Shown here one piece after another: positions 8,690-17,648 of a DNA stretch of 64,000 bases. A model generated the notes under the pieces. The model was not told the origin of the DNA, searched no databases, and worked only from the letters and a program-made list of their open reading frames with translations. The DNA is taken from assembly GCA_014584295.1 (NCBI GenBank), contig JACTNC010000019.1:62001-126000 (forward strand). Reading direction: 5' to 3'. The first letter of the stretch is position 1. Each line of letters begins with the position of its first letter. The translations under genes were made by a program, and so were the position numbers. The stretch comes from Verrucomicrobiota bacterium (GTDB lineage: Bacteria > Verrucomicrobiota > Verrucomicrobiia > Opitutales > Opitutaceae).

Positions 8690-9985
8690 ATGACTTCTAG
8701 ATCGAGTCCTCGTGGGGTATACTGGATCAATCTGCCTCGAACACGGTTGGCACGGATGGCTTCGAGCGTGTTGCTGTTTGCGTTGGCTGGAGTCATGCTC
8801 CCCCTGGCTTTGGCCGATGCCGCAGGTGACGTGCACCGGCGGGCACTGGTGCTGGATACGCATTTTGATTCCGCCGTAAATCTGGCGCGGCCGGGATGGG
8901 ATGTCATGCAGCGTCACACGTGGGAATTGGATTTCAGCCAGGTCGACTACCCTCGCTTGATCGAGGGTGGCGTCGATGGCGGGTTCTGGGCGATCTATGT
9001 CGGGCAGGGAGCGCGCACCCCTGAGGGATTTGCCACCGCGCGCGACAAGGCAATCGGCATCGGAGTGCAGATCCGGGAGATGGTGGCTCGGAACCATGAT
9101 CATTTCGAGATTGCCCTGCGCAGCGCGGACGCCGCACGTATCGCGGCGACCGGAAAGCAGTTTGTGTTCATCTCGATGGAGAACGCCTACCCCATCGGCA
9201 GGGATCTCACGCTCGTCAAGACCTTCTACAACATGGGGGTCCGTCTGCTCGGTCCCGTGCACTTTTCGAACAACGACATGGCCGATTCGGCGACAGATGT
9301 GAATGGCCCGGAGCATGGCGGGTTGAGCGAACTTGGGCGGCAACTTGTCAAGGAATGCAATAGGCTCGGGATCGTGCTGGACGGTTCGCATGCATCGGAT
9401 CAGGTGCTCCGGGATCTTCTGAAACTTTCAGAGACACCTGTTATCCTGTCACATTCCGGGTGCAAGGCGGTCTATTCCCATCCGCGCAACATTGATGACG
9501 ACCTGATGCGTGAGCTCGCGGCAAAGGGAGGAGTCATCCAGATCAATGCCTTTAGCGCCTATGTTGCGCCTGTCGGCACCGATCCCGAGCGCAATCGCGC
9601 GCTGGGTGCATGGGTCGCCAGTTTTGGCGGGCGTTCAGGAATCAATACTCCCGAACGGCTTGCCGCCTATCTTGCCGGGCGAGCCGATCTGGAGCGCCGG
9701 TACCCTCTGGCGCGGGCGAGCTTCGATCAGTACATGGCCCACGTGCTCCATGCATTGAAGGTGGTTGGTCCCGATCATGTCGGATTCAGCGGCGACTATG
9801 ATGGGGGGGGCGGTGTGGACGGGCTTATGGATGTCACGGGCCTGCCGAAGATCACGGAGCGACTCCTTGCTGCGGGCTACACCGAATCCGACATCGATAA
9901 ATTCTGGAGCGGAAATGCGCTTCGCGTGCTGAAGGCGGCGGAGGATCATGCCGCCGGGCTTTTGAAGAATCACCAGCCCCTGTGA
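8690..9985 (+). CDS. Membrane dipeptidase family protein (peptidase M19)
   Basis: A 431-residue zinc dipeptidase of the renal dipeptidase family. Visible motifs: 'VLDTHFD' (first H-x-D metal pair), 'ISMENAYP' (bridging Glu), 'LDGSHASD', 'VILSHSGC', and 'HVGFSGDYDGGGG' near the end, which carries the last metal-site Asp. A hydrophobic stretch after 'RTRLARM' (residues 17-45) is a signal peptide or anchor. AGGAGG at 8682-8687 precedes the ATG at 8690 by only two bases, so the in-frame ATG at 8756 (MASSVLLFALAG) is an alternative start. Likely role: hydrolysis of dipeptides in the periplasm. Its 3' end overlaps the convergent helicase gene by 16 bases. Confidence 0.87.
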   Translation: MTSRSSPRGVYWINLPRTRLARMASSVLLFALAGVMLPLALADAAGDVHRRALVLDTHFDSAVNLARPGWDVMQRHTWELDFSQVDYPRLIEGGVDGGFWAIYVGQGARTPEGFATARDKAIGIGVQIREMVARNHDHFEIALRSADAARIAATGKQFVFISMENAYPIGRDLTLVKTFYNMGVRLLGPVHFSNNDMADSATDVNGPEHGGLSELGRQLVKECNRLGIVLDGSHASDQVLRDLLKLSETPVILSHSGCKAVYSHPRNIDDDLMRELAAKGGVIQINAFSAYVAPVGTDPERNRALGAWVASFGGRSGINTPERLAAYLAGRADLERRYPLARASFDQYMAHVLHALKVVGPDHVGFSGDYDGGGGVDGLMDVTGLPKITERLLAAGYTESDIDKFWSGNALRVLKAAEDHAAGLLKNHQPL

Positions 9986-11982
9986 CGTGCGATCCGGAGC
10001 GGTTCATAGGAATCGCTCGAGAGTTCCAGGATGAAACGGCTCGGCGTGTTCATCATTCCATTCGGACCACCGCGCTGATTCACCTTGGGGAAACAGAGGT
10101 AAAGTTCGTCGCGGGCGCGGGTGACGGCCACATAGAAGAGCCTGCGTTCCTCCTCGACATCTCCGGCTTCGATGCTGCGTCGCCCGGGGAAGTAGCCTTC
10201 AGCCAGTCCGATGACAAAAACCACGGCGTATTCGAGTCCCTTGGCCTGGTGTACCGTCGTCAGCCGAATGGCGTCGGCGTCGGGATCGGCGTTGCGGTCG
10301 CTGGCTTCCCCGTTCAGGAGTACAATCTGGGCCAGCAGTTCGTCCATTTCGTCGAAGCGCTGCGCGAATCCGACAAGAGCGTTCAATTCGTCGAGGCGTT
10401 CTGGGTAGTCGGCATAGGCTCCCTTGAGGTAGTCGCCATACCATCCTTCAATGGCCGTCTCGATCGCGACTGCCGGGCGCGACGTACTCATGGCTTTGCC
10501 GACCTGCTGGAGGGAGGTGCAGAACTGGTCCCAGTCCGCGCGCGCGTCTTTTGCGACCTTGCTCTTCACATCGTCGGTCGAGAGCGCATCGAGGAAATCC
10601 TGGTTGAGAAGTTTTGCGTGCTCCAGGGCTGCAGCGTAGATCTTCTGCGCGCCCTTTTCGCCGACCTTGGGGAGGAGTACGGCGATTCGTGCCCAGGCGG
10701 ATTCGTTGCGGGGATTGAAGACAAACTGGATGAGCGCCACGAGGTCGCGAATGTGCTGGCGTTCAAAGAACTTCACGCCGCTCGTGATCTGGTAGGGGAT
10801 GCCCGCGCGGGACAGGGCGAGCTGGACCTCCAGGGAGATGAAGTGTGAACGGTAGAGAACGGCGATGTCGTGCAGGGCGACGCCTTCGTCCTCTGTCAGC
10901 GCGCGCAGGCGTTTCACTATGAAATCGGCCTGCTCGTGGTCGTCCATGGCCTGCACCAGGAGAGGCTTTTGCGAGTGTTTCCGCGCGGCCTTGAGTTCCT
11001 TGTCGAAGTGGCGCCCCTTGGGCTGCGCAAGAAGAACGCTGTTCGCGAGGTTCAGAATTTCTGGCGTGGAGCGATAGTTGGTCTCGATGCGGTGAATCAC
11101 GGTTCCCGGATGACGGTCGGGAAACGTCATGATGTTTTCAAAGTTCGCGCCGCGCCAGGAATAGATGCACTGGGCGTCGTCGCCGACGGCCATCAGGCGG
11201 TGGTGCGAAGCGATGCGGTCGATGATCTGTGACTGGAGGAGGTTGGTGTCCTGATACTCGTCCACCAAGACGTGCCTGAACCGGTGGGAAAAGTAGTCGG
11301 CGACGGAGTTGTCCTTGATGAGCAATTCGAGCCAGAATTCGAGCAGGTCGTCGTAGTCGCACACGTTCTGTTCGCGTTTGCGCCGTGCGTAGGCGCTCGC
11401 GAAAGCCGGAAGGGCGAGGGCGATCTCTTTGTACTGGGGAAACTGCCGGTCTACGGTAGCCGCCAGGGACTGCTGGGTGTTGCGAGCGAGCGAAAGCACG
11501 CTGAAGAGAGGGCCCGGTCGGGGGTTTGTCTTGTCCTTGAAGAACAGCTTGTCCTGCGAATCGACTGCCTGCTTGAGCATGGATTCGGACTCGTCGGCGT
11601 CGAGAATGGTGAACGTCTTCGACAGATTGATCGATTCGCCAAACATGCGCAGCGCACGATGGCCGAGGGAGTGAAATGTGCCGCCCCAGAATTGGCGCGG
11701 ATCGCGACCGGTCAGATCCTGGACCCGATGCAGCATTTCCTTGGCGGCCTTGTTCGTGAACGTGAGCAGAAGAATCTCGCCGGGCTGGACGCCCTGGGAA
11801 AGCAGGTAGGCAACGCGGTAGGTCAGCGTGCGTGTCTTTCCGGAACCAGCACCCGCGAGCACCAGCATCGGGCCTGGCTCCGCGGTTACTGCGGCAAACT
11901 GCTCGTCGTTGAGCAGCCCTCTGAAGTCGATTGCCGGAAAGTCCTCACGGGTATCCGTAGAAAAAGGGTTGTCGCTGTGCAT
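9970..11982 (-). CDS. UvrD/Rep/PcrA-family superfamily 1 DNA helicase
   Basis: A 670-residue SF1A 3'-5' helicase. Motifs in order: Q-motif 'LNDEQFAAV' (24-32), Walker A 'AGAGSGKT' (43-50), Ia 'LTFTNKAA' (73-80), Walker B 'VDEYQD' (240-245), III 'GDDAQCIYSWRGA' (about 268-280), IV 'IETNYRS', V 'TVHQAKGLEY' and VI 'VAVTRARDEL'. It unwinds DNA in repair or at stalled forks. The protein is shorter than UvrD/PcrA because the C-terminal tail is brief, so Rep, PcrA and UvrD cannot be told apart safely. It lies 20 bases downstream of proB in the same orientation and is probably the last gene of the pyrH-frr-proB run. Confidence 0.93.
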   Translation of the reverse strand: MHSDNPFSTDTREDFPAIDFRGLLNDEQFAAVTAEPGPMLVLAGAGSGKTRTLTYRVAYLLSQGVQPGEILLLTFTNKAAKEMLHRVQDLTGRDPRQFWGGTFHSLGHRALRMFGESINLSKTFTILDADESESMLKQAVDSQDKLFFKDKTNPRPGPLFSVLSLARNTQQSLAATVDRQFPQYKEIALALPAFASAYARRKREQNVCDYDDLLEFWLELLIKDNSVADYFSHRFRHVLVDEYQDTNLLQSQIIDRIASHHRLMAVGDDAQCIYSWRGANFENIMTFPDRHPGTVIHRIETNYRSTPEILNLANSVLLAQPKGRHFDKELKAARKHSQKPLLVQAMDDHEQADFIVKRLRALTEDEGVALHDIAVLYRSHFISLEVQLALSRAGIPYQITSGVKFFERQHIRDLVALIQFVFNPRNESAWARIAVLLPKVGEKGAQKIYAAALEHAKLLNQDFLDALSTDDVKSKVAKDARADWDQFCTSLQQVGKAMSTSRPAVAIETAIEGWYGDYLKGAYADYPERLDELNALVGFAQRFDEMDELLAQIVLLNGEASDRNADPDADAIRLTTVHQAKGLEYAVVFVIGLAEGYFPGRRSIEAGDVEEERRLFYVAVTRARDELYLCFPKVNQRGGPNGMMNTPSRFILELSSDSYEPLRIARHRGW

Positions 11983-12002
11983 GGGCCGCCGGGACGTCCT
12001 TC

Positions 12003-13112
12003 CTACAGGAGCACGAGATCGTTTCGATGGACGACTTCGTGGCGTTTGCGGCTTGGAAACAGCATGCGCATTTCTTCGCCGTGCTTTTCAGCGAGCCTGG
12101 GGATGTCGTTGCTTCCAAAGGCCGTCTTGCCTCTGGCAAAAATGGTGCCGTCCGGTGCAGCGATGTTGACGATGTCACCGGACTGGAATTGTCCCTTGGC
12201 ACCGGTCACTCCCACGGCGAGCAGGCTGCGACCCTGATCACGAAGCACCGGCACTGCGCAGGTGTTGACAAGCAGCGTTCCCGAGGGTCGTTGGAAATAG
12301 GCGAGCCAGCGTTTCTTTGCCTCTAGCGGGAGGCCGCTCGGAACAAAGAAGGTGCCGGGACCAGTGCCTGAGAGAAGTTTGTTCAGGATGTCCGGTTCGG
12401 CGCCGCTGGCAATGAAGACTCCGCATCCTGCCTGGGTGGCGAGGCGCGCGGCGGAGATTTTGCTGATCATTCCGCCGGTCGCCGTCTCGCTCGTCGTACC
12501 ACCGGCCATGGCTTCGATCTCGGGAGTGATGCGTTCAACCACCGGAATGATCTGCCCGGTGCCCTTCATGTCGATCAACCCCGGGGCGGTCGAGAGGATG
12601 GCGAGATGAGTGGCCTCTGTCAGGGAGGCAACCATTGCGGACAGGGTGTCGTTGTCGCCGAACTTGATTTCCGCCGCGCTCACCGTGTCGTTTTCGTTGA
12701 TGATGGGAATTGTGCCGTAGGCGATCAGTTGCTGAAGGCATTCCTTGACGCCGAGGTAGCGGGTGCGGCTGCGCAGATCCTCGTGCGTGAGGAGCACCTG
12801 TGCGACTGTGAGATTGAGGGGGGAGAAGGCGTTCTGCCAGGTCTGCATGAGACGGGACTGGCCGATCGCCGCGCAGGCCTGTTTCTTGGAAACATCCTTG
12901 GGCTTTTTCTGAAGCTTGAGTGCACCCATGCCCAGCCCCACCGCGCCAGAGGAGACCACGATCACCTCCGTGCCGCGCTGCCTGAGGCTGGCGATTCCGC
13001 GGGCGATTGAGCCGATGCGGTCGGTGTCAAGCTGGCCGATGTCGGATGTCAGGACACCGGTGCCGAGCTTGACGACGATCCTGCGTGCATGGCCGGCGTT
13101 GGGTAGGGACAT
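12003..13112 (-). CDS. proB: Glutamate 5-kinase
   Basis: A 369-residue protein using the ATG at 13112, which has GGAG upstream; an in-frame TTG nine codons earlier is unlikely. The amino-acid kinase domain shows 'RRIVVKLGTGVLT' (nucleotide loop), 'VIVVSSGAVGLGM', 'IINENDTVS' and 'FGDNDTLSAMVA' (glutamate and ATP sites), and 'GGMISKISAARLA'. A C-terminal PUA domain (about residues 270-369) ends 'HEVVHRNDLVLL'. It makes gamma-glutamyl phosphate, the first step of proline synthesis in the cytosol. The partner proA is not in the window. It sits between frr and the helicase gene. Confidence 0.97.
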   Translation of the reverse strand: MSLPNAGHARRIVVKLGTGVLTSDIGQLDTDRIGSIARGIASLRQRGTEVIVVSSGAVGLGMGALKLQKKPKDVSKKQACAAIGQSRLMQTWQNAFSPLNLTVAQVLLTHEDLRSRTRYLGVKECLQQLIAYGTIPIINENDTVSAAEIKFGDNDTLSAMVASLTEATHLAILSTAPGLIDMKGTGQIIPVVERITPEIEAMAGGTTSETATGGMISKISAARLATQAGCGVFIASGAEPDILNKLLSGTGPGTFFVPSGLPLEAKKRWLAYFQRPSGTLLVNTCAVPVLRDQGRSLLAVGVTGAKGQFQSGDIVNIAAPDGTIFARGKTAFGSNDIPRLAEKHGEEMRMLFPSRKRHEVVHRNDLVLL

Positions 13113-13162
13113 GGAATCTCCAGGCAAATGACTCGACAAGCAGGCGAGGTGCGGGCGAAGGG

Positions 13163-13708
13163 TCAGACGGTGGTCAGTTCCTTTTCCTTGTGGGTGAGGT
13201 GCTGATTGATGTCGGCGATGGCCTTGTCGGTTGCGGTCTGAATGTCCTTCTCGAGACGTTTGCTTTCATCTTCGGGAAGCTTGGCCTTTTTTACCGACTC
13301 GATGGCGTCGCGACGTACGTTGCGGACCTGGACGCGCCCCTCTTCGGCGAGCCGGTTGGCAACCTTGACGAATTCCTGTCGGCGTTCACGGCTCATTTCG
13401 GGTAGCGGAATGCGAACGATGCCGCCGTCCATGGTGGGATTGAATCCTAGATTGGCTGTTTGAATACCCTTGATGACCGCCTGAACGAGTCCCTTGTCCC
13501 AGGGTTGAATGACAATGGTGCGGGGATCGGGCGTGCTGATGGCGGCGCATTCCTTGAGGCGCATTGAGGATCCATAGGCCTCCACGGTGACGGATTCAAC
13601 CATGCTCGGGTTGGCTTTGCCGGTGTGAATGGTGCTAAATTCGTGCAGGGTGTGTTCGATGGCTTTTTTCATCCGACCCTGGGTTTCGGAAAGTATGGGA
13701 TGTGACAT
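13163..13708 (-). CDS. frr: Ribosome recycling factor
   Basis: A 181-residue protein from the ATG at 13708, normal for RRF. It starts 'MSHPILSETQGRMKKAIEH' and contains 'GKANPSMVESVTVEAYGS', the 'TPDPRTIVIQPWDKG' beta domain segment, and 'PEMSRERRQEFVKVANRLAEE' split over the second long helix (shown here in short pieces). With EF-G it splits post-termination ribosomes. The upstream in-frame TTG at 13768 would add 20 residues overlapping pyrH and is rejected. It follows pyrH by 56 bases, the classical pyrH-frr order. Confidence 0.97.
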   Translation of the reverse strand: MSHPILSETQGRMKKAIEHTLHEFSTIHTGKANPSMVESVTVEAYGSSMRLKECAAISTPDPRTIVIQPWDKGLVQAVIKGIQTANLGFNPTMDGGIVRIPLPEMSRERRQEFVKVANRLAEEGRVQVRNVRRDAIESVKKAKLPEDESKRLEKDIQTATDKAIADINQHLTHKEKELTTV

Positions 13709-13764
13709 GATGATAGGAAAAGGAGTGTGGGAGAAAAGAGACGACGGCAACCTGGCGATGCGGC

Positions 13765-14502
13765 TCAACTGCGCACTAGGGTGCCGATTTTCTCTCCAAG
13801 GACAGCCCTGCGGATGGCGTGGGCCTCGTTGAGGTCAAATACGAGGATGGGGACGTTGTTGTCCAGGCAGAGGGAGAAGGCGGTTGAATCCATCACGTTG
13901 AGTCGCTGCCGGAGCGCATCGACGAAGGAAATCTCGTCGTATTTTACCGCGTTGGAATGCTTTTTCGGATCCTTGTCGTAGATGCCGTCGACCTTCGTGG
14001 CCTTCATGATGATCTCGGCGTGCATTTCCGAGGCGCGCAGGGCGGCGGTCGTGTCGGTGGAGAAATAGGGGTTGCCCGTGCCTGCGGCAAAAATCACTAC
14101 ACGACCCTTTTCCAGGTGGCGCATGGCGCGGCGCAGGATGAAAGGTTCAGCCACCTGGTTCATGGGAATCGCGCTTTGCACGCGGGTGGTTACACCCATT
14201 TTCTCCAGGCAATCCATGAGGGCGAGGGAATTGATGACGGTGGCCAGCATGCCCATGTAGTCGCCGGTGGTGCGGTCGACGCCGCGTTTTTCGCCGGTGA
14301 GCCCGCGAAAAATGTTCCCGCCGCCGATGACAAGGCAGATCTGTACGCCGAGCAGGTGGATGTCCTTGATCTGTTCGCAGATTCGCTCGAGGACACCGGC
14401 ATCGATGGGGTCGGACGACTTGCCCCGAAGGACCTCCCCCGAGAGCTTGAGCACAATGCGCTTGTATTTCACGGAGGGCGATGCGGCCGGAATTTCACTC
14501 AT
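13765..14502 (-). CDS. pyrH: UMP kinase
   Basis: A 245-residue bacterial UMP kinase from the ATG at 14502, which is preceded by TAGGAGC. Motifs: '[14 protein letters not shown]' (phosphate-binding loop), '[10 protein letters not shown]', '[15 protein letters not shown]', '[17 protein letters not shown]', and '[13 protein letters not shown]'. It converts UMP to UDP in pyrimidine nucleotide synthesis and is normally a GTP-activated, UTP-inhibited hexamer. It heads the minus-strand run pyrH-frr-proB-helicase. The rpsB-tsf genes that often precede it are absent; nadD diverges from it instead. Confidence 0.97.
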   Translation of the reverse strand: MSEIPAASPSVKYKRIVLKLSGEVLRGKSSDPIDAGVLERICEQIKDIHLLGVQICLVIGGGNIFRGLTGEKRGVDRTTGDYMGMLATVINSLALMDCLEKMGVTTRVQSAIPMNQVAEPFILRRAMRHLEKGRVVIFAAGTGNPYFSTDTTAALRASEMHAEIIMKATKVDGIYDKDPKKHSNAVKYDEISFVDALRQRLNVMDSTAFSLCLDNNVPILVFDLNEAHAIRRAVLGEKIGTLVRS

Positions 14503-14625
14503 GCTCCTAGAGAACGGTTGGGGCAATTTTCCGTCAATGCCTGAGATGACTGCAGGTTGGCTTCTGTAAGTGCCTGAAAACACGGCCTTGCCCGGATGCG
14601 CCTCTTCGGGCACGGTGATGCTTGC

Positions 14626-15204
14626 GTGAAAATTGGTTTCCTAGGCGGGAGCTTCGACCCCGTACATTTTGGCCATTTGATTGCAGCACAGGATGTTTAT
14701 GAGCAGCATCGCATGGACCGGCTGTTCCTGGTGCCTGCTGCCCAGGCTCCTCTAAAACCTCAGGAAACTCAATCTTCGGCTGCCGATCGCCTTGCCATGC
14801 TCCGTGCGGCGATTGAGTGGGATAGTCGTTTCGAGATTTCGGACTATGAACTACGGAAGGGGGGAACGAGTTATACCATCGACTCGGTCCGATACTTTCG
14901 AGAGCAATTTCCGAATGATGACCTCTATTGGATCATTGGGGGTGACCAGTTGCCCAAGATGCATTTGTGGAAGGACATCGAAATTCTGGCCAGCCTTATC
15001 AAGTTCATCTTCCTCGAACGGCCTGGACATCCCGCAAAAGCAGCGCCGGCGATTCCGGGCCTGCGCCTGCTGCGATGCGATGGGCATTTGGTGGAGATTA
15101 GTTCAACCGAATTGCGTCAGCGTGCGCGAAATGGCCTGTCGTTGGATTATTTTATTCCCCACAAGGCGATTGTGCACATTCGTCAGAAGCAGCTCTATCG
15201 CTGA
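14626..15204 (+). CDS. nadD: Nicotinate-nucleotide adenylyltransferase
   Basis: A 192-residue protein if it starts at GTG 14626, giving the family-typical opening '[17 protein letters not shown]'. The upstream in-frame ATG at 14596 would add ten atypical residues. It contains the nucleotidyltransferase '[11 protein letters not shown]' (H-x-G-H class) motif and the C-terminal 'ISSTELRQR' (ISSTxxR) motif. It transfers AMP from ATP to nicotinate mononucleotide in NAD synthesis. rsfS begins two bases after its stop, the common nadD-rsfS pairing. Confidence 0.94.
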   Translation: MKIGFLGGSFDPVHFGHLIAAQDVYEQHRMDRLFLVPAAQAPLKPQETQSSAADRLAMLRAAIEWDSRFEISDYELRKGGTSYTIDSVRYFREQFPNDDLYWIIGGDQLPKMHLWKDIEILASLIKFIFLERPGHPAKAAPAIPGLRLLRCDGHLVEISSTELRQRARNGLSLDYFIPHKAIVHIRQKQLYR

Positions 15205-15206
15205 AC

Positions 15207-15764
15207 ATGCCTTCCGATCCCTCCACTGAACTCGATCTGGTCCGGGAAATTGTGCGCGTCCTTGACGACAAGAAGGCGATCGACCTGCGGGTGCTTCGTG
15301 TCGCCGAGCAGTCATCGATCACCGACTACCTTGTGCTTGCGACCGGGACCTCGGAGCCTCACCTGCGGGCGCTTCGAGTGGAACTGGAAAAGGTTCTTGA
15401 TGCGCGAAGGGCTCGTATTGCCGGAATGGATACCGGCGAGCCGGGCAGTGGATGGACTGTCGTAGATGCCTACCAGGTGATGATCCACTTGTTCACCCAT
15501 GAGAAGAGGGATGAGTACCGGCTTGAAAATCTCTGGAAGGACGCGGAGGAGCTTTCCGTTGCCCAAGTGTTGAATCGGGATGCCGGAATTTCTGGGCCTG
15601 CCAAGGCAAAATCAAAGCCAAAGCCGAAACGAAAAGCCATGGCGGTCAAATCCGCCAAACGTCCCGCAGCAAGCAAGCGGACAAAGACGGCAAGAGTGTC
15701 GAAAACAAAAAGGAAATCCGCGCCGAAGAAGTCTGCCCCGAGAAAAGCGAAGCGCTCAGCGTAA
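15207..15764 (+). CDS. rsfS: Ribosome silencing factor with basic C-terminal tail
   Basis: A 185-residue protein. Residues 1-125 are the RsfS/Iojap domain: 'IVRVLDDKKAIDLRVLRV', 'ITDYLVLATGTSEPHLRAL', 'GWTVVDAYQVMIHLFT', 'YRLENLWKDAE'. It binds ribosomal protein L14 and blocks joining of the subunits when nutrients are short. Residues about 131-185 are an added Lys/Ala/Arg/Ser/Pro-rich tail with repeats such as 'KSKPKPKRKA' and 'APKKSAPRKAKRSA', similar in composition to histone H1-like tails. Most family members end near residue 120, so the tail is an unusual addition. It follows nadD by two bases. Confidence 0.93.
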   Translation: MPSDPSTELDLVREIVRVLDDKKAIDLRVLRVAEQSSITDYLVLATGTSEPHLRALRVELEKVLDARRARIAGMDTGEPGSGWTVVDAYQVMIHLFTHEKRDEYRLENLWKDAEELSVAQVLNRDAGISGPAKAKSKPKPKRKAMAVKSAKRPAASKRTKTARVSKTKRKSAPKKSAPRKAKRSA

Positions 15765-15782
15765 GGATTCACGCGCAGTTCA

Positions 15783-15829
15783 ATCCCAATCCCCCGGAGA
15801 GGCACGCTTCGTCGAGCGCGGATTGGGAT
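15783..15829. terminator. Inverted repeat between convergent rsfS and DUF481 genes
   Basis: ATCCCAATCC at 15783-15792 pairs with GGATTGGGAT at 15820-15829 (10 bp, 27-base loop). There is no adjacent T-run on either strand, so it may end or protect both transcripts rather than act as a strong intrinsic terminator. Confidence 0.4.
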
Positions 15830-15848
15830 CAAACTTTCGGCTTCAGCC

Positions 15849-17054
15849 TCAGAACGCGTACCCTAGAGTACTGCTGACCCGTTGATCGGATTTGCCCACG
15901 CCTTCCACGATCGTGTTGTCGAATTCGTACTCGTAACGTAGGTTCATGGAAATTCGATCCGTGATTTTCCCCTGCAAGGTGGTGTTGAAGCGAACCCGGT
16001 AGTTTTGGACGTCACCTGCGATCGGAACGATGGTGTTGTTGCGTATCGTGTACTTGTTCTGGGATGTGGGTGAGTACTGTGCGAGGAAGTCCTGCAGGAA
16101 GGTGAGGCGCCCGTTCATGCGGTAAGTGTAGTCCTCGAAGACCTCGGCAAGCGCTGCAAATTCGGTCCCGATGTTGAGAGCTTCACGGAACTGACCGGTG
16201 ACTCCCCCGCCGATATTGATGACGTGGCGTTCTCGTTTGTAGAGTGCATATCCTACGCCGAAGTTCTGTTCATAGTTCTGGTCGATCTTCTTAACGTCAT
16301 CCGAAAGGAAACTCGTCACCGACTGGGTAAACACGCGCTGCGACAATTGATGCCGCCACCGGAAGCTGGCATCGGCGCGATCTGTTACCACCTTGTCTGT
16401 CTGTTCGCCGTAGAGAACGCGTCCGTTTGCCTTGTAGTGGTTACGGTCCTTCTCCCTTTCCGCGTCGACCCGGAGCGAGGTGTTCAAGCTGTCGAGTCGC
16501 CCCGACTGCTGATAGAACCCGAATTCGAGTTTGCCCTTCCAGCGACTCGGCTTTGGGGGTGCGCTTGGTTGTGACCTGGCTGACGAAGGAGGTTCACTCG
16601 CGGGGGCTGACGACTGCTGTGCTGCGGCGACTTTGTTGGTTGAGGCTCTTTCTGGAGTCTTGGGTTCGGTGGAATTGCTCCGGGTTGTGGTCGGCGCTGG
16701 CTTGTCCTTTTGCTCGGGGGGCAGCCCGGCAAGGGCTTCAACAGGTGCGTCGACCGTGTCGATGACGACGCCATCGGATTCCAGGACCACGAGGTCGCCG
16801 GCCAGGCTTGACCGGAAATAAATCTTGCCGTCAACGCGTTGCACAAGTTCACCGGTGATCCTGTCCCCGTTCCTCAGGTGCAGTTCAGCGGCGAGGACGC
16901 TCCGGGTGGGAAAAGCCAGCAATAGCAGCGCAAGACAGGTCGGAAGGCTGAACTTTTGGCGAAAAAATGGGTCAGACAGAAAACTCACGGTAAGACGCTG
17001 AAAGACATGATGAGATGAGCAAGTGGCCAGCACGAATTTCGACTCAAGCGCCAC
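15849..17054 (-). CDS. DUF481 outer-membrane beta-barrel protein
   Basis: Up to 401 residues. No ATG start exists; GTG at 17054 and GTG at 16988 are candidates. The latter gives a better signal peptide (hydrophobic 'LPTCLALLLLAF', then 'TRSVLA'). After it comes a small domain 'LHLRNGDRITGELVQR', a Pro/Ser/Ala-rich linker (about residues 105-165), and a DUF481 barrel (about 170-401) of alternating strands, e.g. 'GKLEFGFYQQSG', 'YKANGRVLYGEQ', ending '...STLGYAF' with terminal Phe. The function of DUF481 proteins is not established; they are predicted salt-stress-induced or surface barrels. It diverges from the pilin gene across an AT-rich spacer. Confidence 0.8.
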   Translation of the reverse strand: MALESKFVLATCSSHHVFQRLTVSFLSDPFFRQKFSLPTCLALLLLAFPTRSVLAAELHLRNGDRITGELVQRVDGKIYFRSSLAGDLVVLESDGVVIDTVDAPVEALAGLPPEQKDKPAPTTTRSNSTEPKTPERASTNKVAAAQQSSAPASEPPSSARSQPSAPPKPSRWKGKLEFGFYQQSGRLDSLNTSLRVDAEREKDRNHYKANGRVLYGEQTDKVVTDRADASFRWRHQLSQRVFTQSVTSFLSDDVKKIDQNYEQNFGVGYALYKRERHVINIGGGVTGQFREALNIGTEFAALAEVFEDYTYRMNGRLTFLQDFLAQYSPTSQNKYTIRNNTIVPIAGDVQNYRVRFNTTLQGKITDRISMNLRYEYEFDNTIVEGVGKSDQRVSSTLGYAF

Positions 17055-17097
17055 GAATTTGTGCCGTAGGAATCGGGAGTGGGTGAGGTGAATCTCC

Positions 17098-17160
17098 CAA
17101 TTGATATAGGGATATATATTTACGTAATTGTTTACATCTTATTGACTGTAATCAAACTTG
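17098..17160. promoter_or_regulatory. AT-rich divergent promoter region (DUF481 / pilin)
   Basis: This stretch is clearly more AT-rich than its surroundings. A possible pair for the + strand is TTGATA at 17101-17106 and TAATTG at 17125-17130, with an 18-base spacer. Another -35-like TTGACT lies at 17142-17147 without a good -10. The assignment is tentative. Confidence 0.35.
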
Positions 17161-17235
17161 CTCCGTGACGATAAAGCGGTGGACTCAAATCACGCTCAAT
17201 CCGAGCCCAATATCATCCGATTATAATTAGTGCAT

Positions 17236-17631
17236 ATGAAAACCAATACTCGCTCTACCAAGGGTTTTACCCTTGTCGAAATCATGATCGTGGTTGTCAT
17301 CATCGGCCTCCTGGCCGCGATGGCGATCCCCGCCTTCCAGAAGGTTCGTGAGAACTCGATTGGCAAGGCCATGGAGAATGATGCCCGTCAGATCGCTTCG
17401 GCTGCTCAACAGTACTTCCTGGAGAACGCTGGAGTGACCACGATTCCGTTCTCGGTCACGACCACCACCGGCATCGTTGGCAGCTCACCGCTGTCTGTTT
17501 ACGTGAAGCAGATCTCCAAGGGCACGAATGTTTCTGCAAACATTGTTCTTGATACGGACTTCACGATGACGAACGCGCAGTATAAGGCCGCCGCCGTTCA
17601 AAGCTTCAACTCCGAAGGTAAGAAGATCTAA
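17236..17631 (+). CDS. Type IV pilin / type II secretion pseudopilin
   Basis: A 131-residue prepilin from the ATG at 17236 (a GTG two codons earlier is also in frame). The leader is short and basic (MKTNTRSTKG), with prepilin peptidase cleavage predicted between Gly10 and Phe11. 'FTLVEIMIVVVIIGLLAAMA' follows, carrying the conserved Glu at mature position 5 and the N-terminal helix used for membrane insertion and pilus packing. The rest is a short Thr/Ser-rich globular part without a Cys pair. It stands alone with a strong terminator behind it, which suits an abundant structural subunit rather than one of a minor pseudopilin set. Confidence 0.9.
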   Translation: MKTNTRSTKGFTLVEIMIVVVIIGLLAAMAIPAFQKVRENSIGKAMENDARQIASAAQQYFLENAGVTTIPFSVTTTTGIVGSSPLSVYVKQISKGTNVSANIVLDTDFTMTNAQYKAAAVQSFNSEGKKI

Positions 17632-17648
17632 ACGTCTGTTTCCCTTTC

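Noticed and set aside
7565..9391. 608-codon minus-strand frame across the GH36 and M19 genes
   Set aside because: It spans two well-supported genes and their spacer, has no recognisable motif, and its composition is that of a shadow frame.
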